Positions 50,401-61,795 of a DNA stretch of 64,000 nt are shown one piece after another. Within the stretch, counting starts at the first letter, position 1. Every line of letters begins with the position of its first letter. A model generated the notes under the pieces. It was not told the DNA's origin. It was given only the letters and a program-made list of their open reading frames with translations, and ran no database searches. The translations under genes and the position numbers were made by a program. The stretch lies in contig OY747707.1 of NCBI GenBank assembly GCA_963556495.2, positions 28,413,871 through 28,477,870 on the forward strand. The letters run 5' to 3'. The DNA comes from Valencia hispanica. Its lineage: Eukaryota > Chordata > Actinopteri > Cyprinodontiformes > Valenciidae.

Positions 50401-53400
50401 CACAGACGTCCTACAAATAATAATAAAAACTCGAAGCTTAGTGCCAGGCTCAGGGCTAGCGATGTTTATGAATCAGGGGAACAATCCTTCTATAAGTTCT
50501 ATCAGCTCATGGGCTGCAAGGTCTACAGCAACATGAGAGCTAAACACAAAAACACTGACATGTATTTCACTGGAGTCAGGGAGATCTCTCTATGAGACAT
50601 GTTTTAATGCTTTAAAGTTCAACTACAGCATTTTTAAAAGGGAGATTTTCTTTTATAAAATGTGAAAAACGTGAGTGTTTTGTACATGTTTTAGTTCTTT
50701 TAAAATGTTACCAAAATGCTTAATATTTGTGAACAACAGTAAATGTGGGTCTCTTTGGCAATTGATTTCTTAAATTAATTGAATTCACTACATAAATATA
50801 CACTATGGTTAATAACATAGTCAGAATGGAAAAATTGGAATTCAGAAAAATAAAAATTGAAAAAGTGGAATTGTGAAAAAAAAATTGGGAAAATGAAAGG
50901 GATTTAACACTAATAAAAAATATATTTTTTAAAAGGAATAAGCTGATGCAGCTGGCAAGTAACCAATGTTTACAGTTTTAAAGGGGGGTGGGGGGCATGA
51001 CAGAAAATAATTGAGAACCACTGGTTTAGATCATCTTGGGCCTGGAGAGAGCAGTCGGAGTGTTGATTCACACCACTATAGACCACTGATTTAAACTCAT
51101 AACCAGGGATTTTCCTCACATAGAAATTTTTCTCACATAAAGACTTTGGCCAACATAAGATAATTGCACGGTGTACAAATGCACAGCACTATTCAGATAT
51201 TAGTTCTTATAAGTTACATTTATGCATTTTTTCCACTTTACCATTATGTACAACTTAAGAAAATAATACAGTTAATTTCTCGGTTCCAATAATCAAAAGA
51301 CTGATAAGGTATGAATATTTTTGCAAGCCTCAACAAATCTCAGGATGATGCCACACTTACCTTCCTCATCATCATCCTCATTATCACTATCGAATTTCGT
51401 TTTCTTTCCCTGGAACTGAGTCCTGCCCTGATCTCTGCCACCTCTTCCTTTTCGGCCTCCTCTTCCTCTGCTGCCTGATCTTCCTCGTCCACCTTTGTTA
51501 ACCAGACCAGACACATCAGCACTCAAGGCAGGAGGATCTTTACTTTTACTACATCAAAATGTGAAGCCTGGAGATAAAAACTTACTTCTGCCTTTCGATC
51601 GGTTGTATGATTCCTGTTGGGCTTCGATGATCTTCTTCAGTACCTCTTTCTCCTCATCTCCCTCAAGTATCTGCCATGTAACGCTGCTGCCCTTTACTTT
51701 TAGTTCCCCTTCATTTGCCTCTTTAGCTTTCTCAAAGGCTTCTTTTGCATTCCCATCAAAAAGAAGCGTGCCCTTGATGGGAGCAATAACAAAATTAAAA
51801 ACCTGTCTACTGCTGTCTTGTTCTACACATTTTTCCTCTAAAAATCCACAACTTTTCCAGACTCAGTTTTGCCGAGTCTTTTGCATTAACCTTAAACTTT
51901 AAAATACTTAAGTTCATGGCATTATGGTTAAAATTTCTACAGCAGACAGACTTTAAATAAGTAATGTGAAAACAAGGACCTGTAAGCAGAGTAGTAATTA
52001 GGACTGGAGGAGGACCAAATGGGGGAAAGGAAGAACACAATGTTGGGGGGAAAAGTCAGAAAGAAAGAAAAAAGGAGGCGACACACGAGGACACATGGCT
52101 AGATAAACACGGAAAGAACACTAGGAAGGAAAAGAGGGAAAAAAGAAAGGAAGACAGGAACAGGGAAGATAGAAAGACATATGGTAAGGAGATAGGACAA
52201 GGAATGGGGAAGGAAGGACAGACAAAGAAAGTAAAGAAGGAAATGAGGAAGAAAAAGGACTGACAAGACAGTAGGAAACAAAGGGAGGAAGGAAGAAAGA
52301 GAATGAAGTCTGAAAATACAAATTATTTTTCATACTCCTTTTTGCTTTTTCCATAATTTGCCTGAAAAATAGTGAAATGAAATTCTAGGAGATAACATAC
52401 CTCCTTGGCTCCTCTTGTGAAGTCAACCCACTTTATCTTTCCATGCCCAGAGAACAATGCATGGAAGTCTTCTCTTGAAACGTCTTCGAGCGCTCCAGAA
52501 AACTTCAACAAACATCCTGTCTGTTCATCCAGGAGCAAACCCTGCAAATCATTTGAACTACTTAGTCTATAAAAACAATCTAAAAGCAGCAACTAAGCTT
52601 TAATGTGCACAGGATAAGGAAATGTTACCATTTCTTTCTCCTCAGCATGTTTCTGTTGATGCTGCTTCTCCCTGTAAAATGTTTAGATAAGTAATTTTCA
52701 ACAATTTTTCTGATAGAAAATGTCACATCCCATAAACTCACTGCTTTGCTTTAGCTTTTGTCTCAGCTTTATAATGTTTCCTCTCTTCTGCCTTCTTTGC
52801 ATGGTAGGCTTCCCTGAAGAAATGAAAAAACAATCCAACAACATTGACAAAGGAAACATTCAGCAGTTTTAAACACGTAAGGCTTCATGAGTCTTTAAAA
52901 ATCAATCTGCTTTTAGCATTTTGTCAGGTCCTGACAAGGACGGGGAAGAAAACTGAAGCATGGAAAATACTTCCACAGTTTCTATAAGATCAACAGTAGC
53001 AAAGCACTATTCTGTTATTTCTAATACATGGGGATAATTTTAGTTTATGTAATAGTTAAAGAACCAGTTCTAGTTTTATATTTACACCAATGCTATTTTG
53101 GCACCAACTTATTAGTGAGAAACAACACAGGTTACCTCGACAAAACGAGCATCTCATTGTCTTTAAACGTTTTGATGTCTGAGCGTTCCAGGAACTGCTT
53201 CGATGACTCTTCCGTTTCAAAGCAGACGAACACGGATCCCTGCAAAAAGACACAAACCATGGAAATATTTTTTTTAATTCTTCCAACCATTTAACCTCTA
53301 ACTAAAACTGGTGAAGGATGTGTTATGATGCTCAAATGTGCTGCCAATGACATCATATACCTTAAACTGCCGTTGCAGGTTTTTCCTCATCTGAATGTTC

Positions 53401-56400
53401 TCTATGTTGCCTTTACCGTTTAGCCACTCTTGGACCTCATCAAGAGTTGTTTCAAGAGGAAAACCTTTCTGCAAAAAAGAGCATTAACAACGCTAGAGAT
53501 AAAGGAAATAAAATAACCATGTTCGAGCATTTCAGCTGTGCCTCGCACCACTTTTTTTTTTTAAGCAAAATCTTTTAACATCCCTGATGCTCAGTTTGCA
53601 AAGAACACAACACAACTCCACATAATGAGGCTAAGATGGGCAGACTGTAGTCAAACTCAAAGATTGCTGTGTCGTGTAACAATCTGGGTTCCTTCACATT
53701 TTCCTTTGAGTTCTAGACTTTTTCAAACTCAATTTTCAATTAGTCCTCAGTTTTTTATGTTCCATGTAAAATATAAAATACTGAAAATATTTTCACAATT
53801 GGAAGGCTTTAAATCTGCACAACAGAAACTGTAACAAAAGCCCTGCTTTTTCATTGTCGATATCTGGTTATTTCTGCGCTGATCAGTGATGCTACTCGCT
53901 GCTGAAACGGTGTTCTATGCGTATGTCTTGAAACAACAGATTACCCTGTTAGAAAAAGATCTGGCTAAATTACCCTGAAGTTACGACAGTGGAAACACGC
54001 CTGTAATTGTGAAAGAAGCCTCTTTGTTCTTGTGCATCAATATTAGAAGCAACATCCTCTTTTCTCCAGACATGTCCACTTTTTCGGTGCTGTCCAAGCG
54101 CAGTGCAGCTCATGTTTACCAGACGTCAGCCCAAGTGTAGCTTTAAGTATAAAACATGGAGGAAATTTCCTACATTTCATCCCGGTAGCGACTAATGTGG
54201 AGAGCACTTGCAGATTAGTTTCTGTGTCTGACGCAAAAACTATGAAAACTGTGCAAAGTTAGAGTTCTGTATTACATTGATAGCAAAAAACAATACAACA
54301 AAGACTGGAGTATACACTTTAAGTGTCTTTGGGAGAATGCTGCTTTTTATTTTCTATTACTTTGAATGGAAAAATAATACTTATTTTCTTAGAATGTTTA
54401 TATGTTTGTGTAATTTTTGTCCTGTATGACTTAAAAAAAGGGAGCCATTATTGTTATAGGTTTGTTTTCTAATACAGAAGATTAATTATTTCTATTTAAA
54501 TTTCAAAGTCATTTCTGTTATGGTTGACTTGTAAAAGCTGATTGATGTTTATTTAATTATTCTTTCTAACCACATTGAGCAGGAACACATTAAATATACA
54601 AGTCAAAAGTCTTCAAGTAAGCAGAGCATGATTGATGTGTTTAAGGATTGGACCCAGTGCCAAAACACATATCCTTTAGCTTTCATTGATTATATGACCT
54701 TGGTATGATTATGAAACATATTTTGGAAATGTGTTTATTTGGGGTTTGACATGAACAAAAGACAGGACATTGATTGGTTTGGATACTTCAATAATGGAAA
54801 CTGAATGGATTTAAGAGTAAAAAGTAGCCATGGAAGGAATGAAGAAAAAACCTTTAATGGGGTAAAAATATGGAACCAAAATAATCGTTTTGTAATCAAA
54901 GCGTTATTTAATCAAAATCGTGAGGCACCCAAGATGGCACACCCCTAAAATTCTAGGGTAGGAACCCTCTGGATTTATAACACTTGCAGCAAGTTGCTAA
55001 ATTAAATTGTTGTTTTTAGATTTGACTTTAAAAAATGTTTTATCTAATGCAGACGGTACCATAGTATACTGAATTTAATAAATAATCATGTATATAAAAC
55101 TTACAATGTACACAGATCTGTGTTTCACTGCGTCTTTGTATTCATCATTCTGTTCTGGTAAGGGTTTATCTGGAGACCTCCTTATTTTTGTCTTGTCCTC
55201 ACTGATCTCCAAGAGGCCCGTCTTTGATTTTTGGAGAGCTGAAACGACGACGGCGGTCTCCGTAGTTAAAGATTTCAGTCTGAAATAAGACACACAGCAA
55301 GTTTCTCTTATTCATAAAATCTTCAGATGGTTAAAATATATACAGCTAAATTCAGTGGTTGTGTTAACACAAATAAACTAATCTAACTATTGTGTATTTG
55401 TCAGTATCCTAGTCCAATTACCAGTTTTACCCAGTAGGATTTTGTCAAGTTGTCAGACTGTTTTAGTCCCAACCCCAGCTGTCTCTCCTCAGACGCTCTA
55501 GAACATGGAAGTCCACTGAATACATTAATTACACATTTCCAAGGAGTTGACAACTCCATGAAAGTTATAAAGTGAAGTGGCTGTGGCAGAATCACTGGAA
55601 ATATGTATACAGAGGTTTTAAAAACCTACAATGTGACAATTTTTGTTTTTTCATCTTACTACCTCAAGTGTTAAAAATTCATTTCATGTGTTAGTGTGAC
55701 TGGAGTTTGTGTTTTTCTGGTTTTATGAATCAGAGCAATGCAGCACTATGCAGCCTGGTAATACAAAGATAATGCAGTATTTTTACTCAGGGTTATAGCA
55801 TGAAAGGAAGATTCTAACAAGCTGTTCATTACACCTGGTTTTACTTACAGACATCCAGGTAATCATTCTGCTGCTTGAGGTTACCAAGAGGTTCATCTGT
55901 GTTTCTCAGGACAAACTGCACTCTGGCCCTCGTATTTATGGCAGATAAAAGTGGCCCAGACGACCTCCGAAGGTCGTGTGCTGCATCCTCAGTGCACAAA
56001 GGAGAATTACTGCAGATCCTTCCTCCCAGGAGCTGTTAAGACTTTATAACCATTACGGCTCTCAACAAACTTGACTTAGGAAGCTTAGGTCCTTCAAGGT
56101 TTGCAGCAAGAGGCTGCAGATCTTCTACAAGTCTGTTGTGGAGAGTGTAATCTCTTCAGCCACCATCTGTTGGGGTAGCAGCATCAGAGCCAGGGACTTA
56201 AAAAGGCTAAACAACCTGATAAAGAAGACTGGTTCTGTTCTGGGGACAACTGTGGAACATCTGGAGATGATCATGCAAAGAAGGATTCTTCACAAAATCA
56301 AAAAAAATTATGGACAACCCTGAGCATCCTCTTCATGAGACTGTCGTACAACAACAGAGAGTCTTCAGTCGGAGGCTTCTTCAGTTTCGCTGCAACAGAG

Positions 56401-57277
56401 ACTGATACAGGAAATCCTTCTTGCCCACAGCCATCATGAATCTGCACACTCCCACTTACCTTTGACATGCTGCTAGTACATCTGAATTTCCCCACTATGG
56501 TACAATAAAGTGTTTATCTATTCTAGCCTGTATTTAGTGCTATCCAGGTATGATGAGAATGCTTAAGATGAATACGAGTGCCAAGTCTGAACAGAGATTC
56601 AGCCACTACACTTCAACAAAGAGCTACTGTGAAAGAAAACAAATCTGTTCCTCTAGCTTTCCGTGGACACTCCTTAAGACTATTTTCTTTTTTAATATCT
56701 TCAAATTTCACTGTTTTAATCCAGTACAATGCCTGTAAGCCTCAGCGGTGTTGTACATCTTCAATATCCAAAAGAAGTAGGAATACAGTGATATAAGACC
56801 CAACACAATGCCAAAAGCACCGTGAATCATGATGCTCCCGCAGAAATTCTTAACATTATTTCCTCACTTTGATATTTATTGATTTGCTGAGGTTCAGTTT
56901 CTAAGCAGCTGGATGTTAATTTTTTATAACAACCTTGAACTCACACAATGGTTGTTATTATATTACAGAAGTATGGGTTGAAACTAAAACATTAGAAATT
57001 ATTGTTTCAAACGATAAAGAGAAACCAAACAAACCTGTTGAATTTAAGCATCGTCTCCAACATCACCCAGCCATCATCAAGCTGCAGCTGCTCTTTGAGA
57101 AACTTGTCTCTTGGAAGATTGTGATCCCCAAAGTAATACTAGAGTGAAAATGAGACGTGTTTACAGATGACTATATATTAAAATAATTAGAAAAGAACAT
57201 TTTTTTGTCATAATTACCTCTACTTGACGAGCCACTTTCATCTCAATGGGAGACATTTCTTCTTGGTTCTCTGCCAT
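47477..57277 (-). CDS. ssb: SSB, La ribonucleoprotein (La autoantigen)
   Basis: Eleven coding exons in transcript order: 57277-57218, 57138-57035, 55279-55105, 53468-53361, 53239-53136, 52813-52742, 52671-52629, 52541-52401, 51772-51586, about 51537-51361, 47556-47477. The joined frame is 1251 bp, about 416 aa (human La is 408). La binds the 3' UUU-OH of RNA polymerase III transcripts and protects and folds them in the nucleus. Domains seen: La motif ([14 protein letters not shown]..., about residues 7-100), RRM1 with RNP2 SVYIKGF and RNP1 GSVFVCF (about 109-185), an Ala/Lys/Glu-rich linker, a second RRM beginning [14 protein letters not shown] (about 222-330), then an RGG-rich basic tail, QFQGKKTKF, an acidic run and a C-terminal basic KRELED segment. 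The junction before the RGG exon is ambiguous (see findings). The last intron is 3.8 kb and full of transposons. Confidence 0.93.
47630..48360 (+). mobile_element. Tc1-like transposon (family B), degraded
   Basis: Terminal region with GACAGACCAACACAATGTAG at 47680, then CATGGTAACTCTGGAGGAGC (47910) and ATGGATGGAGCTAAATACGG (48135) in the family order, with deletions. In SSB's last intron, antisense to SSB, immediately next to its last exon. Confidence 0.75.
48640..50004 (-). mobile_element. Tc1-like transposon (related to family A), degraded, with a later insertion
   Basis: The minus-strand frame 49120-48917 reads [15 protein letters not shown] and [17 protein letters not shown], clearly the C-terminal part of a Tc1 transposase related to the intact one at 29112 ([16 protein letters not shown]). 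The 5' region includes the start side at about 49900 (TTCCTCATGACTGTAATTCC). An hAT-like MITE sits inside at 49331. In SSB's last intron, in SSB orientation. Confidence 0.8.
49331..49849. mobile_element. hAT-like MITE with 8-bp target duplication
   Basis: Ends CAGTGGCGGCTGG ... CCAGCCGCCACTG are inverted, and the flanks are an exact 8-bp duplication GTGTCAAT (49323-49330 and 49850-49857). A large internal palindrome (about 49555-49770) shares GTGTGTCTGACC and AACTGATCAATCC-type phrases in both orientations. 519 bp, non-coding. Confidence 0.9.
50005..51023. mobile_element. hAT (Charlie-like) non-autonomous element
   Basis: Ends CAGTGCTTCTCAAATA and TAATTGAGAACCACTG are inverted and of the hAT/Charlie type. 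Flanks CTTTAGAT (49997-50004) and GTTTAGAT (51024-51031) form an 8-bp duplication with one mismatch. 1019 bp; holds a 102-codon frame (50287-50595) with no catalytic features. In SSB's last intron. Confidence 0.85.
51773..52400. repeat. Purine-rich (plus strand) tract in SSB intron 8
   Basis: From about 52030 to 52320 the plus strand is almost only A and G (GGAAGGAAGAAAGAG-type, not a strict tandem repeat). In the SSB transcript this is a polypyrimidine tract of roughly 290 nt. Confidence 0.8.
53469..55104. other. SSB intron 3, nothing recognised
   Basis: AT-rich. At 54074-54095 the phrase CCACTTTTTCGGTGCTGTCC resembles one at 48430 on the other strand, possibly a shared old repeat. Confidence 0.4.
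55900..56530 (+). mobile_element. CR1/Rex1-type LINE 3' end, degraded
   Basis: The plus strand reads [37 protein letters not shown] (56130-56240, given as family phrases), then [15 protein letters not shown], which is the C-terminal end of a fish non-LTR reverse transcriptase protein. It ends with TACAATAAAGTGTTTATCTA. Frame broken, 5'-truncated. In SSB intron 2, antisense to SSB. The clade is uncertain. Confidence 0.6.
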
Positions 57278-58234
57278 CCTTCTTCTCTTCAGAAATCAGA
57301 AATGCAGACAATCAGTATATCCCACTCTTTTAAATATCTGATAATCATAGGCATGGCTGATGTATCACCACTGTTAAATGTTATGCAGTATTGTTAAATC
57401 TGTCATCTCACATAGTTTATCAGCAATTCTTTGAGAGCATGGAAATAAAATAAAAAGTCAAGTGTGTATTCCCTTTGGTGAAAAGCTTTTCACCCCAGCC
57501 TTAAAACCATTTTGTGTTCCTTGATCTATTGTGATCTTATACATCATATGGGTGTTTTCTGTGTTCTGAGACAAAACTATTTCCCTCTTGGAGATCAAAT
57601 ATTTATTCATCCAGTTTTAAATTCATTGTCCTATTAAGGCAGAGAAAAGCAGAATATTTTTAACAGATAAGTTTTTCAGAATTATTAGGTTTTAGTAACC
57701 AACCTTTGACAATAACATGTACAATCTCAATTTGAGTAATAGTGCACATTGTATAACATTCACTTTCTTAAACAAATCTAGATATAACACCTTTACGAAC
57801 CAAAAGCATGACTCAAATGATGGACAAAACCTTCCTAGAACATACAAAATAGGTCCTGATTAGGGCTGCATCACATCAAGAAAACACACAACTGCAATGT
57901 TACATGTCGAGCATTAAAATGGCAATATGAGTCGCAATGAACACTTTCCTTCACTTTCGGTGTCCTTGAGTATGTTTACCTTTGTCATCAGTATGGCGTT
58001 TGGGTCTCAAAAGGGAGAAAGAGTCAAATAAATTGTCTAAATATATAATTAGAAGGATTCAAACTTAAATACCACAATTTTCCAGACTCAAAATTCCAGA
58101 GTTGTCTGTTCTATTAAGCTCATTTTTAAAACAATAAATACAAACATTTAGTACAAATGTAAGGTTCCTGCCGTGAAAAAGCTCTATATATGGAACCTGT
58201 ACAAAACAGACAAAAGAAAGCTGCATCGATGGAC

Positions 58235-58500
58235 AAATGGTAAATGGGCTGTACTTGTATAGCGCTTTATCTAATCCTAAGGACTCCAAAGCGCTTCACA
58301 CACTGGTGATGGTAAGCCTCATTGTAGCCACAGCTGCCCTGGGACACACTGACAAGAAGCGAGGCTGCCGAACACTGGCGCCCACCGTAGGCAAGGCGGG
58401 TGAAGTGTCTTGCCCAAGGACACAACGACCCAGACGGACAAAGCGGGGGTTCGTACCAGCAACCCTCCGGTTACAGGACGAGCTCTTATCTCCAATGGAA
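58235..58500 (+). repeat. Interspersed repeat (SINE-like, GTATAGCGCTTTAT family)
   Basis: Starts ATGGGCTGTACTTGTATAGC GCTTTATC in two phrases, then CCAAAGCGCTTCACACAC, TAGCCACAGCTGCCC, GAAGTGTCTTGCCCAAGGAC. A repeat very frequent in teleosts. In the presumed first SSB intron. Probably a LINE-mobilised non-autonomous element. Confidence 0.65.
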
Positions 58501-59794
58501 CAACTGGATAAGTAAACAAACCAGTGATTGGAAGAATAAATTGACAAAAGGATGCATAGATTGGTGGACAAAAATGCAAAAGTAATGCACAAGTGGGCAA
58601 GCAAATGCATGGAGGAATAGGATGATGGGGGAAAAAAATTGTTTAACAAATGGATGAACAGATGGCTAATATTTTTATACCCCTTTTTCCATACTTATCC
58701 TTACTCATGCCATATGTTTTTGTGTCTTTAATGTTGTGTTTTAACCCTTTACTGTTTTTTTTGCTGCTTTTATTTGATCCCCCAAAGCACCTTGAAATCC
58801 CTTGTATTAGAAAGTTTTCTATACAGATAAAGGGGACTTGACTTACTTTACCTACAGTTTAAAGACAACTTAATTTGATTATATTTTTTGCATAGAACCC
58901 GGTACAACCTCCAAACAGGCCATTTGCGATATTAAAACACCATATATGCAATGTAGGAATAACAAAATTCAAAGAGCTGCACAGGTGGGATTAGTCTACA
59001 GAGGCAGTATTATTTAAAATAAAAAAAGTCTAATCAAACCCTTTTATAAAGTTGCAAATTGTGTGTTTCAGTACGTCTGCTTAATTTGATAATGATTTAT
59101 ATACAACCCCGAATTTGTATCCGCTTTATTTTAGTAAATACAATCGGATTAATTGAACAGTTCAGATTGGATTCGTGTTTTTTATTTGTTCCAAACTCTT
59201 CCGCGTGTTTATCCAAAGATTTGATCCCAATTAGCTTCTCCTAGCCCAGTTAATTGAATGTATGAAATCTGTTTTACTGTTTATGTGAAATTAATTGCAC
59301 ACGTCATAGTACAAGGCCAAACCTATTGGGAATCGGGCAAATCCATTTTTTTCTGACATTATTTTCGTTAAAGGATCATAAAACAACTGTGGGATGTGAA
59401 CAATTCGTGGACAACTCAGTCAACAGAGTCTGACATATGGAAATAGCTAGTTAGTCTTCAGAGAGGCATTTAGATAGCCTGTGGTAGCTAATTATCCTGC
59501 TAGCTAAGCTTTTATTCAGCAGCTTCAGGCATCCGAACCACACATTTCAGGATCTTGTGGCACAGCATTCAATTTAGTTAACACGTTTGCATCATAGTGG
59601 TGCTCTTTTTACTCAAAACAGACACTTTGGTCTATATAAATAGCGCTTCCAAATCTGCAAAGTTCTAGCAGCAGCATGCAGTTCACCAGCATACTGCTTG
59701 AAAACCTCCCCTGCTCATAAAATCTATAAACTAGTAAGCGACAATGCGAGCAGCACATTCGCGCCTTTCTAGTGTGATTAAATTATATACTTAC

Positions 59795-59930
59795 GGTATA
59801 TTGAGTGTACCCGAACTGAACTTTAAGCTCAAAAACACTCGAAATCTTCACTCCTCTGCGCACACGTTGTTCAACTGCGTGTTACGGAGAGTGCCAGGGG
59901 TCAAAAAGCGTTGCCAGCGCATTTCTTTCC
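59795..59930 (-). promoter_or_regulatory. ssb: Putative SSB 5' noncoding exon and promoter region
   Basis: On the minus strand a local cluster of CpG dinucleotides (59830-59910) is followed by a strong donor, CC|GTAAGT, ending an exon at 59795. A noncoding first exon is usual for vertebrate SSB, and the ATG exon at 57277 has a possible acceptor about ten bases upstream of the ATG. The transcription start itself cannot be placed. Confidence 0.4.
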
Positions 59931-59959
59931 TGCTCAAAATGCTGTAATACAGTTTGAAG

Positions 59960-61396
59960 CCAGCAGGCGGGGGTATAATACTGTCCAACTTGACAGATTA
60001 TTTGGCTCTTTGGGGTGGAGTGGGGAGTAGAAATGCACTGTGAGCCATTTGGAAATATATTATATACATTTTACAACCACAAGGAGATTAAACAAAAATG
60101 TAAACAAAAAACCAAAAGGAAAACATCTGAAAACATTTCACTTCAGGTGAACATAACTAAAACATAGTTCTGCATTTTGGATGAGGTTTGCCCTATTTAA
60201 ACTTCAGCCATTTAGTTTGGTGTGTTGCTGACTTTTGAAGAATAAACACTGTCTGAGGCCTTCCAACAAAAAAAAAGCTTGCAGCAGCATTCAATCATCA
60301 ATATTTGGACAATTCTACCAACAAATTGAATATTAATACGGTGTCTTAATTCATGTGACTGAACTTTTGTTTGTGTTCGGTATATTTCCATTTATTTATT
60401 TGTTTGCTACCACTGTGTGTCTGTGTAGGACGCTTATTAGGTCTATAGTTACACTTAAATGTGTCAATACTTATTTAACAAGAGTGGTAACTGAAAATAT
60501 TTTAAATGTTGATCATAAAAAAATCAATAAATATCTACTGAACTTAATTATTTGTTTTTCATCATTAAGTCCTTACATATTTTTTTGTATGGAAGAAACA
60601 GACTCAGATGAATATCTCTGTCGTTACACCTAAATGAAAGTGGGAATAGTATTTAATGGAGGATATTTGGTACTTTTCAAACTTTTGTAATCCATCCATG
60701 TATAGTTACTTTAATACTACTTCTTTGTATCATTATCCTAGTGATCTTATAAATAAGATTGGTCAGTCTGATATCTGTTAAAATTAATCTATAGTATACA
60801 TTAGTTTATTCAAATTCAAAAATACTTTATTGATCCCAGAGGGAAATTACGTGTTGGTATAGCTCATATAATTAATTCTTTAAGGAGTTGTTGTAGATGA
60901 TGATGGCTGTTCACATGGAACTACATTTTTGCATAATTGGAAGAATCACAATATTGAATATTGACGGATTAAATTGAAACTAATCAATAAAATCAAGAAA
61001 TGACCAAATAGCAATATCATTATACTATTTTATTAAAGAATTAGGTCAAGAAACCAAAATAAGAACACAGCATAAAACTTTTTCTTTTTGATGATGTGAA
61101 TCATTTTTGTGTGCTATAATTTAATAAAATTGAAATAGAACATTCCCAAAAAATATTATATTTGAGAAATACCTGAGAGATTTCCAATCAGACACAAGCT
61201 ATTTGAATGAGTTGAATGAAAATAATTTTAAATCTAAATCTGAGTTATGAATAATTTTAACCTTTACTTCAAAATCAAAATTCACTTTGAACAATTTACA
61301 TTTGTTATCATGGATGAGGACATTTTTGCAAATGTGTATTTCAACCTAATAAACTCGTACTGTTTGTTGGAATTGAGGATGTGGGTGAGAAATCTA
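59960..61396. other. SSB-KLHL23 intergenic region
   Basis: Strongly AT-rich. Apart from the LINE-tail remnant at 60810-60850 (TACTTTATTGATCCCAGAGG) I recognise nothing. It holds the KLHL23 3' flank. Confidence 0.5.
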
Positions 61397-61402
61397 TTTA
61401 TT
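61397..61402 (-). terminator. Candidate KLHL23 polyadenylation signal
   Basis: AATAAA on the minus strand about 394 bp past the KLHL23 stop; I saw no closer canonical hexamer. The stretch between would be 3' UTR. Confidence 0.35.
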
Positions 61403-61795
61403 CACTTATTTTCTTTCCCTAGTTTCTTCCTTTTCCACTTGTTGATGCTTACTTTTAAATATTTTAAAATACATTACATTTGATTAAAAAGAACAGATCC
61501 CAAATATAGCAGTAAACGTATAACAAAACAGCTGGAAACAAAAAAAAACAAACATAAATACATAATTAAATTAATAAATGGATACTGAAGGTTTATGAAA
61601 TCACTTGTCCAAACAGAAATGAGCAGTTCATGAGTGAAATGAGACCCCTGAGTTTTGTTAATCACTTTGGCAAATGTACCCAGAACAGCTTAACAGATCA
61701 TTTTGTCATCCAAAAACCTTTCCAAATTCTAGTGAATGCTGTGACTAGACAATTCCATCTATTTTGTAAAGAACCCACCAAAAATGTGGAAAGGG

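Noticed and set aside
50287..50595. 102-codon frame as an SSB terminal exon or gene
   Set aside because: It is on the plus strand inside a hAT-like element; the true last SSB exon is at 47556-47477.
51340..51522. Glu-rich 60-codon frame in the SSB RGG exon
   Set aside because: It is a shifted frame of the same exon. The frame giving GGRGRSG and QFQGKKTKF matches La proteins and joins the last exon.
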